This document shows positions 1 through 10,200 of a stretch of DNA of 64,000 bases, piece after piece. Positions within the stretch are counted from its first letter, which is position 1, and every line of letters begins with the position of its first letter. Source of the stretch: Ipomoea triloba (taxonomy: Eukaryota > Streptophyta > Magnoliopsida > Solanales > Convolvulaceae); contig NC_044916.1 in NCBI RefSeq assembly GCF_003576645.1, forward strand, positions 3,909,291 through 3,973,290. Reading direction: 5' to 3'. The notes below the pieces were generated by a model. The model made no database searches. It worked only from the letters and a program-made list of their open reading frames with translations, and was not told the DNA's origin. Both the position numbers and the translations under genes were made by a program.

Positions 1-906
1 TAAAATGAAAATGAACTAATATCTATTAATTGGTAATATTACTTCTATATTCACGTATCAATACTATTAATAAAAGTAAAATCCTCCCCTTCAACTTTCG
101 CACACAAAATAATATTATTAATTAATTGGTAAAAACATTAATAATGTTTAATTGGTAACAAAACTTTATTTACCAAATTCTCATAATAATTAAACCATTA
201 TAATTGTGAGAATAATGAAAACAAAATCTGCGTAATTTTATAAGAAAAAAATAATTTATTAATTATTATTTACACCAATAATAATAATTCAACTAATTAT
301 CTATACTTCTATATATATACTACTATTAATAAAAATAAAATCATTCTTTGTGAAATCTCCACCCAAACAATAGTAATAGTAAAGATAAAATGGAAAAGAA
401 AATTGATTTTACTAATTGATTGAAAATATAAAAAGATCCTAGAAAAAGGAAACATAAATTAGGAAAATTGGAAAAAGGGAAAAGGATATTACTAATTGAC
501 TAAAAATTATTTAAAAACATTAAAAATTAATTACACTTTTCTTTTGAAAACTTTAAATTATTTAAATTTTAAAAAATTAACTAAACATGGGTTGTTAGAT
601 TTTTAAGATAATTGTTGACAAACAAGTCATATATTATTCAATTAATTGAGTAATACTTTTGCACTAATCTTATAATCAAATAAATGTATACATTCAATAC
701 TAGAAATTTTTATAATTTCAATATTGAGTAATACTTTTGCTCTAATTCAAGTAAAAACATCAAAAAAATATAATCGATCCAACCAATTTCATCAATTGCG
801 CTATAAAATATTCGATGTTACAATTTATATAATTGTATGTCGATCCAAATATTCTTAAAATATTATAACAAATCCATTCCGTGCAACGCACGGGCAAAAA
901 TACTAG
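1..906 (+). mobile_element. 3' part of a Helitron transposon
   Basis: The right border has the plant Helitron form: a short hairpin at 879-893 (CCGTGCAACGCACGG) about ten bases before a terminal CTAG (903-906), followed by a T. The 5' end lies outside the window. The body is AT-rich and shows no Rep/helicase reading frame, so the copy is non-autonomous. The end closely matches that of the complete Helitron ending at 4670, so both belong to one family. Confidence 0.7.
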
Positions 907-1647
907 TATGAATTAACGTAAACATATTCAAGTAACTAACTTGAAATGTTGTTGCCTTGTGATTTCTGCCGTCCAATGTTCCAAACCACGTAACACTTGA
1001 TTAATCTATTTTCCACATGTAATCCTCTCGAGGTCAAAGAATGTGTCTATACTCTATATACTGAATGTACCCCGAACCAGGAACGTAACTATATCAAATT
1101 ATTTATGACACATTTTTACCTTTTAGAACATATATTTCAATCTATTTATCATTTTTTTTTTTCCGTTTAGCATTTTTAGTAGGTTTCCTACAGGTTACAA
1201 GTAATAATATGATAACATAGACTTTTATTCCCTGTCTAGCACCTTGACCAATCTCCACATCATTGTTTATGTTGGAATAAACCCTATTGCCACCGTCAGA
1301 GCTCCTGGTCGATGGAAAAATCAGAGAAGAGAGGTGAAGCTGTAAAGCTTCGCTCATTGGTTTACGACGCAGACAACCACTGCTGCTTCGACGTCTATTG
1401 TTGGTGTCGTCGTTGCGGTGCTTCGTCGGAGGACTAACCATCACTGCTTGTTTGGATCTTCACCATTGCTCACTTGGGTCCTCAACGACGCCGACAACCA
1501 CTGCCCCTCAGTTTCACACCTCTTTTTTTTTTTTTTTTTTTTTNTTTTTTTTTTTTTGCATATGATAGTCTCTTATTTTTCAAATTAAATGTTCAAGAAG
1601 CTATGGGGATCAAAAAATGCTTGAAGGACTATTAAAGCAAGTATGGG
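907..1647. other. Spacer with poly-T tract and one undetermined base
   Basis: No gene is supported here. A GC-richer patch around 1290-1500 has a minus-strand open frame of about 100 codons with no recognisable domain. A poly-T run at 1522-1557 contains the window's only N (1544), probably a base the assembler could not call in a homopolymer. Confidence 0.5.
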
Positions 1648-2259
1648 CAATGAGTGAATTTCAATAATAACGGCATCACCTTCGGTAGAAACACAAGCCT
1701 AATTGATAGTGAGCTGGTGTTAGGAATTTTGGAGGTGACACAGACTAAGAACTTAGGCAGATACCTCGGATTGTGATCTCTAGTAGGGAGGAATTGCCGG
1801 GCTGTGTTCTCCTATATTGAGCAAACGTTGTGTCACCAAATCTATATCTATATATATATTAAAACAGAAGTGCTAGCTTTCCCGCTCATTTTAGTCCAAA
1901 AATTTGAAATCGGTCAACATAATAATATAATAATTTCTTATCAGAAATTCTAGCCTTCTTACCATTTCTTATTTATGGCTAAAATTGACAAAATATTCAA
2001 AATATGATTCCATTCCTTATTATACACGGAAATTAATGAAATATTTTATTCAATTCAATTCCTGTATGGATTCCTTATTTATTAATAAAATATAAATAAA
2101 CAACCGGCGGTGCACGAAAAAAATGATAGCATTCAAATTACTTTAATTATATTTTAATTATATTTCAGACATAAACTTACTATTTATATTTTAATTACTT
2201 TAATTATATTTTAATTATATTCAAAAATGATGCTGAAATAAACGGTCAAATTAATGAAA

Positions 2260-3240
2260 TATTTTATTCAAATTACTATATGATGTGTATTATAGTATTA
2301 AAAAAACATTACTATAATATGTTAATGTACGTAATTAAATTAAATTCTTCTCATGATAATATTCAAAAAAAATTCCAACAATCAAATTACTATATGATGT
2401 ATATTATAATATTCAAAAAAATATTACTATATTATGTTAATTTACGTAATTAAATTCCTCTCAAGATGATATTAAAAAAAAATAAAAATTCCAACAATCA
2501 AATTACTATATGATGTATATTATAGTATTCCAAAAAAATATTACTATATTATATTAATGTACGTAATTAAATTCCTCTCATGATAATATTTTAAAAAAAT
2601 CCAACGATCAAATTACTATATGATGTATATTATAGTATTAAAAAAATATTACTATATTAGTTAACGTACATAATTAAATTCCTCTCATGATAATATTCAA
2701 AAAAAAATTTCAACAATCAAATTACTATATGATGTATTATAGTATTCAAAAAAAAAATTACTATATTATGTTAATATATGTAATTAAATTCCTCTCATGA
2801 TAATACTCAAAAATAAATAAAAATTCCAACAATTAAATTACTATATGATCTATATTATAGTATTCCAAAAAAAAAATATTACTATATTATGTTAATGTAC
2901 GTAATTAAATTTCTCTCATGATAATATTCAAAAGAAAAATCCAACAATCAAATTACTATATGATATATATTATAGTATTAAAAAATATTACTATGTTATG
3001 TTAATGTACGTAATTAAATTCCTCTCATGAGAATATTCAAAAAAAATTCCAACAATCAAATTACTATATGATGTATATTATAGTATTAAAAAAAATATTA
3101 CTATATTATGCTAATGTACGTAATTAAATTTCTCTGATAATAATATTCAAAAAAATTCCAACAATCAAATTACTATATGATGTATATTATAGTATTCAAA
3201 AAAAAATTACTATATTATGTTAATGTACGTAATTAAATGC
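2260..3240. repeat. Tandem array, about nine copies of a 105-117 bp unit
   Basis: Each copy contains CAAATTACTATATGATG, then TATTATAGTATT, an A-run, ATTACTATATTATGTTAATG, TACGTAATTAAATTCCTCTC and ATGATAATATTC. Copies differ mainly in A-run length and single substitutions. The array lies wholly inside the Helitron; internal minisatellites are common in non-autonomous Helitrons. Confidence 0.9.
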
Positions 3241-3452
3241 TATTCAATTATATGGTTGCGTGTTTGTAGGTTATATATGTATTTATATATATATTAATTT
3301 ATTTATTTAAAAAATTGAAATCAGTCAACATAATATTACAATACTTAACAAAATTAAATCACAGTACCTATAACATTTTATTTCCATTTAAACAAAATGA
3401 AATTATATTTCGGAATTCCCTTGAAATTTGCATATCAATTGAATTCAGTAAT

Positions 3453-3453
<1 letters not shown>

Positions 3454-3525
<72 letters not shown>

Positions 3526-3526
3526 T
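3454..3526. repeat. TA dinucleotide tract followed by TTTA repeats
   Basis: About twenty TA units run to 3494 and are followed by about eight TTTA units. The tract directly precedes an internal Helitron-like start (TATATTAAAACAGAAGTG near 3523). Confidence 0.9.
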
Positions 3527-4765
3527 ATTAAAACAGAAGTGTTGTTTTTCCGCCCATCTTAAAAAAAATACGTTTGTTTTGAAATTTAAAATTACAATCA
3601 TTTTTACCTAATTAAATAATTACAAAAATACTATATATGTTAATTTAATTTATAGTAATTATTACCTAAAATATTTATTATACCATGAATCATAGTCTAC
3701 TTTTAAGTACACTAAACTAATACACCGTATATTCTTTTTTCAACTTAAAATTATGATAATTATTCAAATTCACATATTATTATGCTAATTCACAGATTAT
3801 TATGCAATATAATTATGCAAATTATTCCAAATTGATTATTACACATATAAAATTATCCTAATGGTTACTTTTGAATAAAATCTTAACAATTACGTTAATT
3901 AATAAATTAATTCACACATTATATTTTTATTAAACTATTTGTTTTATACTTGCTGTAATATAGATTTATCTAATCAATCAAAGAAATTAAACATGCACAT
4001 ACTATGAACATAATTTTAAAAAAAAATAAATAAACATACACATATTACATCTATAATTAAACAAAAATAAACATACACATGTTATTTTATTAATAAGAAT
4101 ATATAATCCTTAATTTATATAATTATTCAGATTACATGGACGCCATAATTGGTATAATAATTAATAATATATACTCTTTAATTACCATTAGTAATCATAA
4201 TAAAATGACCTCATTCTTATTACAATTAATGATAAATTTTTCTGCCCATATAAGAAATTAAACATACACATATTACGGTGGGTAATTAAAAGAAATTAAG
4301 CATACTATACACATATTACGTCCATAGTTAAAGGATATTAAATATAAACATATTACGCCCATGTTACCAACTTATATTTAATACTTTAATCTTACTATAA
4401 TAATTAAACATACGGATCTTCATTTGATTATAGTAAATTTTTATTACTTAAAATAATTCAATTAACCATGCTCTTCCTTCTATTTTTTTTTAGACTTTTC
4501 TTAATATAATTTTTAAGTAATCAAATTCAACACTAATATACAAATCTTATAATTTCAAATAAATGTATATACTTTCAAATATTAAAATTGTTTATAATTT
4601 CATCATTAATTTTATTATTTAAATATATAATAAAAAAATTTATCCGTGCATCGCACGGGTAATTTACTAGTTGGTACCTAGAACAAGTAGTTGTTGTCCC
4701 AGGTTGGCATGGAAGTTCTTTTGAAGACTGTGGCGCAAGTCATGCCAACTTTTGTACCCGACTTT

Positions 4766-6472
4766 ATGAAGGTGAAAAATTCACAATTACTATTCAACAT
4801 GATCGTTCGGTAAAAAATAGGAATTTTGTCTAATAATTCAATTTGAACCCTTTTTTTTTTAAAAAAAAATTATTATCTAAGTGCAAATATAAAATAAAAA
4901 TGCAATAATTTTTTTTTTCAAAATATAATATATACAAATTAAATTCAATAAATAAAAAATACAATTTAAAATATAACTTAAAAGTAACATTCTTCAAGTA
5001 TATTTAGATAGAAAATTATTCATCAAAATATTAATGTCAATTTTTATTTTTTTAATAGAATAAAATTTTTATTCCCAATTGCAATTAAAATCAATATGTG
5101 GATTCTAAAAACATAATAGTCAAGTATAAAAGTAATAGATTATATATATAATGTATTTTTAAAAATTTGAGCCCCGAAAAGGTGGGGTCCTGTGCGGTCA
5201 CCCTATCTTGGCACATGGCTAGGGCGCGGCTGACCCTTCTATTTGAGAGTGCGTGTTAGGTAAATCCAACACTTGTGTAATAGCTTGTAAATCACATAAA
5301 ACAGATAAATTACACTAGGAAAACCTTATACATGGACTTGAGAGGGTATTGCAAATTAAAGAATTAAATTTAACATGCATGGACAGCTCAGCTGGTACAC
5401 AAAAGTGAAATTTGTCACAAGATCATAGACCAATGATCGAGTCTCACCAATTTGTCTAGGGTGGGCGACTCCCCCTTCTGTACAAGGAGTCAAATTCAGT
5501 TAAGAAATAGGAGGGTGTAAAATCCAACCTTAACTTTCACATCTCTTTTTCTCCATTATATTGTTATTGTACTCTTTATAGGCAAAAGAATTTCTTTTAG
5601 GAGTAAGTTCTCTTTTGGACTACATACATTGATTTTGAAACAGCATAATATATGTATTACAGACTGCACCCTACAGAAATGTTGGAGTCAGAGAACTATA
5701 AGTTTTGGCTTTTGCCAAATATTATTCCATATACATTGAGATCAAAAGATTTCTCAAAAATTAAAAATTAACATATAATATAATACCCTCCTAATTATGC
5801 TATTTTTAATTTGATAGTTTTAAGTTTGGTGATGCTATTGCTTGTCTGGTTCATAGCCGAACAAGTATGACTAATAACTTCAATATTTGATACTATTATT
5901 TGTTGTTTGATGGTTTTAATTTTGGTTACATTGTTGTCCGTAGGTTAATTTATAGTCTAATAGAATTTTGATTTTCTTTGCCAATGAAGTAGTATTATTA
6001 TGAGACTAATGTTGTTTACCATACTAAAATTTTTTCCTTATAATTTTTCTTTCTGTGAATTTGACATGTCACTATTTGATAAGATATATACTTTAGTCTT
6101 TCATTAAAAGTTGGTGAGATCAACCAACTACTAGGCACCCAATAATTAGAAGGCATACCATGAGAGGAATTTAGGACAAGAAAAAAAATATTTTTCTATA
6201 ATAATTATTACTCCGTATTATTGTTGTTGTTGTTAAAATGTTGGCCTTCTTAGCTTAATCTTTCAGTGTAAATATATCATAATTCTATGCTCAAACCATA
6301 TAGAGAAGAAGAGTAAGAAAGTAGAATATAATAACTCAGGAAATATAAAAACCGTTGGAGTTATAGTGCACAAGGCAACTCACCAAATAAACTCTAGCCC
6401 AATATCATTAACCCCATTGAGCAATTGGCAATCATCTCGAAGTGTCCCCTAATTTCGACGGGCGGTTCAATA
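4766..6472. other. AT-rich spacer containing a SINE-like piece
   Basis: No coding sequence is supported. Around 5165-5330 lies a GC-richer dispersed repeat. From about 5381 a SINE-like element occurs (separate entry). From 5580 to 6470 only AT-rich unique sequence is seen. Confidence 0.5.
5381..5575 (+). mobile_element. SINE-like tRNA-derived element
   Basis: It has a pol III A-box-like stretch (GCTCAGCTGGTAC, 5387-5399) and a B-box-like stretch (GATCGAGTCTC, 5435-5445) about 45 bp apart, followed by a tRNA-unrelated body. No clear A-tail or target duplication was found, so the right border is approximate. Confidence 0.4.
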
Positions 6473-6680
6473 AGAGCATGATCATCAATGATTTATAATT
6501 TTTTTTTATGGAAGAGAAGTGTGGAGGAAAGAGAAGAAAACAGATTTACAATGCGTTGAGCGTATAGTCACGCGCCGCCAATTGAGTGTGTAAATTCATT
6601 TTTTCTCTTTTTATCCTAACACATTTATTTTCTTTTTTTTTTGTTTAAACAAAATTTTCTCAGTTGATGATGCTTTAAAG
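6473..6680. mobile_element. Short MITE-like element upstream of NSL1
   Basis: The left end AAGAGCATGATCATCA and the reverse complement of the right end (AAAGCATCATCAACTG) form an imperfect terminal inverted repeat around a roughly 200-bp non-coding body. No target duplication was seen. The same GAGCATCA-type end recurs at the element near 39.1-39.5 kb. Confidence 0.4.
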
Positions 6681-6970
6681 TTCTTCCAATTAAATTCGAG
6701 GCTCAATCCCTTGGTACGTAGTTTATAAAGTAAATTGCAATGCAATTTTAAATTACTTTACAATATTATTGATATCTGCTAATACAATTAATTATCAACT
6801 GAAAATGGTCAAACTCTCCGTAATCTTCTAAAAATGTTGATAAAGTTTTAAAGAAAATATGGAGAATTATACAGTAATCACGTGGGAGTTGGGACACTGA
6901 CAAGCCGTAACTCTTAAGCCGCCGCCAGAACATTACCGCCGTTCACATTAGCCACAGTTTACTCAATCAA

Positions 6971-6981
6971 GTCAAAGTCAA
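6971..6981 (-). promoter_or_regulatory. Paired W-box cores upstream of NSL1
   Basis: On the minus strand the sequence reads TTGACTTTGACTTGA, giving two TTGACY cores six bases apart, about 320 bp upstream of the start codon. WRKY factors bind this core and paired boxes are typical of defence-responsive genes. NSL1 restrains salicylate-dependent cell death in Arabidopsis, so WRKY control would fit. The site is seen; the function is inferred. Confidence 0.4.
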
Positions 6982-7072
6982 CACCGCAGCCAACGCATGG
7001 GTGGAGAAATTTCGGTTTACCCAAAAAGCCCCTACACAAAGAATCTATTGCCGTCACTTGTGACCCTCCCCT

Positions 7073-7084
7073 CAATATTTAAAC
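7073..7084 (+). promoter_or_regulatory. Possible TATA element of the NSL1-like gene
   Basis: CAATATTTAAAC lies about 215 bp before the start codon, giving a 5' UTR of about 190 nt if used. The match to a plant TATA box is imperfect. Confidence 0.3.
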
Positions 7085-7295
7085 AGATGAAATGACCATA
7101 CCACCCAGCTCCACGCCAAAACAGTCGCCACCCTCAGACCCAGCCGAGGGCATTTCAGTCATTCCGCCTTTCAAACCCGTAAACGCAGTCCATCTTTTCT
7201 CTCTTCTTTTCTTCGCAAATGAAAAAATTCAGAGTAAAATTTTTTATTTTTATTTTTTCTCTTCAGCTTTGGTGATCGGAGCGGAGCTTCTAGCC

Positions 7296-10200
7296 ATGTC
7301 GTTTAACCCGAGTAACAGGATGGACCCACACGCGGCGGCGGAGAGAGCGGTTTCCGTGATCGGATTCGGCTACGACTTGACCGCCGATATCCGGTTGTCA
7401 GCTTGCAAGCCCGGCCCGTCCGGGTCGGGGCTCATCGAAATTCAACGGAGCTCCACTAGGGACTTGGTCCTCCCCGCCGGCGTTGTAGTCCCTAACGTCT
7501 CCACCTCCATCAAGTGCGATAAGGGCGAACGCACTCGGTTTCGCTCCGATGCTCTTTCTTTTAGTCAGGTAATTTCTCGAAGATTGATTTCCTCTGTGAA
7601 TTCCCTCTTTTTGAATGATCTCCGAGTATCTACTACTGTGAATAGTGGGAGCTACAGATATCTGTTTACTTGATGTCGGATTACTGCAATTTCTAATGTT
7701 TTTTTTTTTTTTTAAGTTTCTAATTTTTGTAATTTGTTGCTAAAATTTACTGTGTTTGGCTGCGAAAAGAGGAATTTAAATTTAGATCATCTATGCGTTG
7801 ATTATTTGAGTAGATGGGGTGTAATTCAAGGTAAGGCGAAATGTTTTGTAAAATGCAGAATTTCAAGGTTTTTGAAGACTGAAATATGAGAAAACCATAA
7901 GGACTTAAAAAATAAAAATAATTTAAAAAAAAAAATTGCTTATACATAGTTGAAAATTTTGAATTTTGGGTACATATTCAGTGTGTTGTGCTTACCAAGC
8001 ATGTTACTTTATCCTAAATGTAGACATTGTTTGAATGATCATAAATTGGTAAATGGAAATGTAGTACTCAAATGGTAAAAGCTTGGCAAAACACCCATGA
8101 TGGCATCATCATGTTTGTATTGCAAAATGTGTGCAGTGCATCTTAGTTGAACTTCATGTACATTTTTACTGAGGTAGATGTTCATTTTGAACTCTGGTGA
8201 TTGTGCGAAATGTATTATATTTATCTCTATTGAACTTCATGTGTATTTCTCTTTAATGTGTCATGTGTGTCCATTTCTGTTGAACTTTATGTTCACTTTG
8301 AGTTTTGGTTATTCTTTTGAAGTTATATGTTCTTTTTTAGATGAAATGTAGTACAAGTTCATTTCAATTGAACTCTAGGTTCATTCCAATTGAATTGCAT
8401 GTTTATTTTTATTTTTTCATGGTGAAATGAACTTGCAATTCAACTAAAATGTATGGGGTGGGGGTGGGGGGGCATACATGTATAAGAAGGAAGTGCACAG
8501 TAATGAGTATAGCATACTTATTATTGCTGAGGGAAAATGGTTAGTGAGTATTACTCCCCAGTCCCCACACATGCCAATATGCCATGATCTCATTGGATGA
8601 AGAAAAGGGAAAAAAAAAAAGGGACCCCTTTTTTCTAGGCCAATTGGTGCATGCCATGTCAGTGGAGAGTAAAAAGAGGGTGTAAGTGTAGTATTATTGT
8701 TGGTAAGTATATGCATTTGCAGTTGCAGTTGGCAAGATTAGTATTCAACATTTTACCAACTGGGGCAGTTTGTTACAATTCAATTTCAACCTTAACCAAC
8801 TTAGTGATGAACAAAATGCGGAGATGTTTACAAGTGGCATGTCTGCCTCCCTTCAATTTCTGTTAGAATTTTTGCCTTAAGCTTTTTAGCCCCTTACTGC
8901 TGTTCTATTGGCCTGCAAATTAATGGCATTTGCTTGGAAGAGTTTGACTTTTGTACTTGGCCCCAAAAGTTTCTTATTTTTTTTTGGAAAATTAAACAAA
9001 CTATTTCCCCTTGTCTACAGATGTCAGAGCAGTTCAACCAGGAACTATCTTTATCTGGTAAAATACCTTCTGGTCTATATAATGCAATGTTTGGTCACAA
9101 GGGGTGCTGGCAAAAGGATGCTGCAAGCACAAAACTTCTTGCTTTTGATGGTTGGTTCATTTCCTTGTATAATGTTGAGTTGGTGCGGAGCCAAGTTGCT
9201 CTATCTGAGCAATTGAAAAGAGAAGTTCCTTCTTCTTGGGATCCTCCTGCCCTTGCTGAGTAAGATCATTATGCTGAAGCTGATTGTTTGAAAAATTATA
9301 ATACCAGAAGCCAGAATGTTCTTAATAAGAAGCTCATAAATTAAAATCACCTTTACAGTATAGATTCCAGTCATTCCACTGTGAAAAAAGTATGCAATCT
9401 AGGCAGACGTATCTGGACATTTTTAGTTTCTATCTTCACTGGCCTTGACTTATTCATCACTTCTAGTACCAGGTTTTTTTAATATATGATCTCCACCTGT
9501 AGTTTGGAAATGTTTGACTTATTGGGTGGCAATTTTTTAAGATAGTTGTTTAGTTTCTTCAATGATCATGAACTTAACAAAAATGGAAAAAAGAAAGTCT
9601 TTTTCTGTGTGCTTGCACTTGCTGACAATGGCAATTAACAGTGTAGGGAGTTAGGTGCAAATGCATGAACAAATAATGAGCGTAAAAGTAATGTCCATGC
9701 ACCCAGAATAAGATCAGATATTACAGCACTTATTTAAAAGCCAAATTTAGTAATTGGCTCTAAGCTGTTGGAAATGTTTGAATTTCCTTAGATTTGATGC
9801 CTTTTTCTCCCTCAATGAGAAATATGCATGGTTGAAAAAATCGCTAGGCGTTCAGGGGTGCCTAGGCGGCGATTAATATGCCCTAGGCGCCCGTGTATTT
9901 TTTATTTTTAAAAAATTTGTTTAAAATTTTTTTAATTTTTTAAGGCTTGATAATTAAAAACTATTTAATACTTTAATAGTTAATACTAAAATATTAAATA
10001 TTAACCTAAAAAACAACTAGAGTTTGAACAATTTAGGGTTATTTCGCTCAAACCGATGTCATTTTGAGTGAAATACCCCATTTAAAAAAGAAGGGAACAA
10101 TAGCTAATCGGCCGACTAGGCGACCTAGTCGGTGCCTAGACGGCTTAGGCGGCCTAGTCAGGCACCTAGTTGGCCAGCTGCCTAGACCACTGATTTTGGT

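Larger units (their letters stand above)
1841..4670 (+). mobile_element. Complete non-autonomous Helitron (2,830 bp)
   Basis: The element starts with TC at 1841, followed by a TA-rich stretch and TTAAAACAGAAGTGC, a start common in plant Helitrons. It ends with the hairpin CCGTGCATCGCACGG (4644-4658) and terminal CTAG (4667-4670). It lies between an A (1840) and a T (4671), the usual Helitron target, and makes no target duplication. The same LINE coding sequence continues on either side, which fixes both borders. There is no Rep/helicase gene. Inside are a tandem array (about 2260-3240), TA and TTTA microsatellites (3454-3526), and a second internal copy of the 5' terminal motif near 3525, suggesting a nested or composite origin. 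Confidence 0.85.
1648..4765 (+). mobile_element. Old LINE reverse transcriptase fragment, split by a Helitron
   Basis: Two short coding relics flank the Helitron. The left relic (1648-1840) reads on the plus strand with ITFGRNTS and NLGRYLGL followed by an in-frame stop, which fits the distal RT/thumb region of plant LINEs. The right relic (4671 to about 4765) continues with LLSQVGMEVLLKTVAQVMPT, the segment that normally follows in such LINEs. Both halves are in the same frame once the intervening element is ignored, and both carry stop codons. The LINE was therefore an inactive fragment into which the Helitron landed. Confidence 0.75.

Noticed and set aside
1142..1444. 100-codon minus-strand frame in the spacer before the LINE relic
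   Set aside because: No domain, and composition reflects a GC-rich patch of repeat DNA.
7092..7295. Upstream in-frame extension of the NSL1-like first exon
   Set aside because: Low-complexity leader-like sequence with no match to MACPF proteins; family homology starts at the ATG at 7296.
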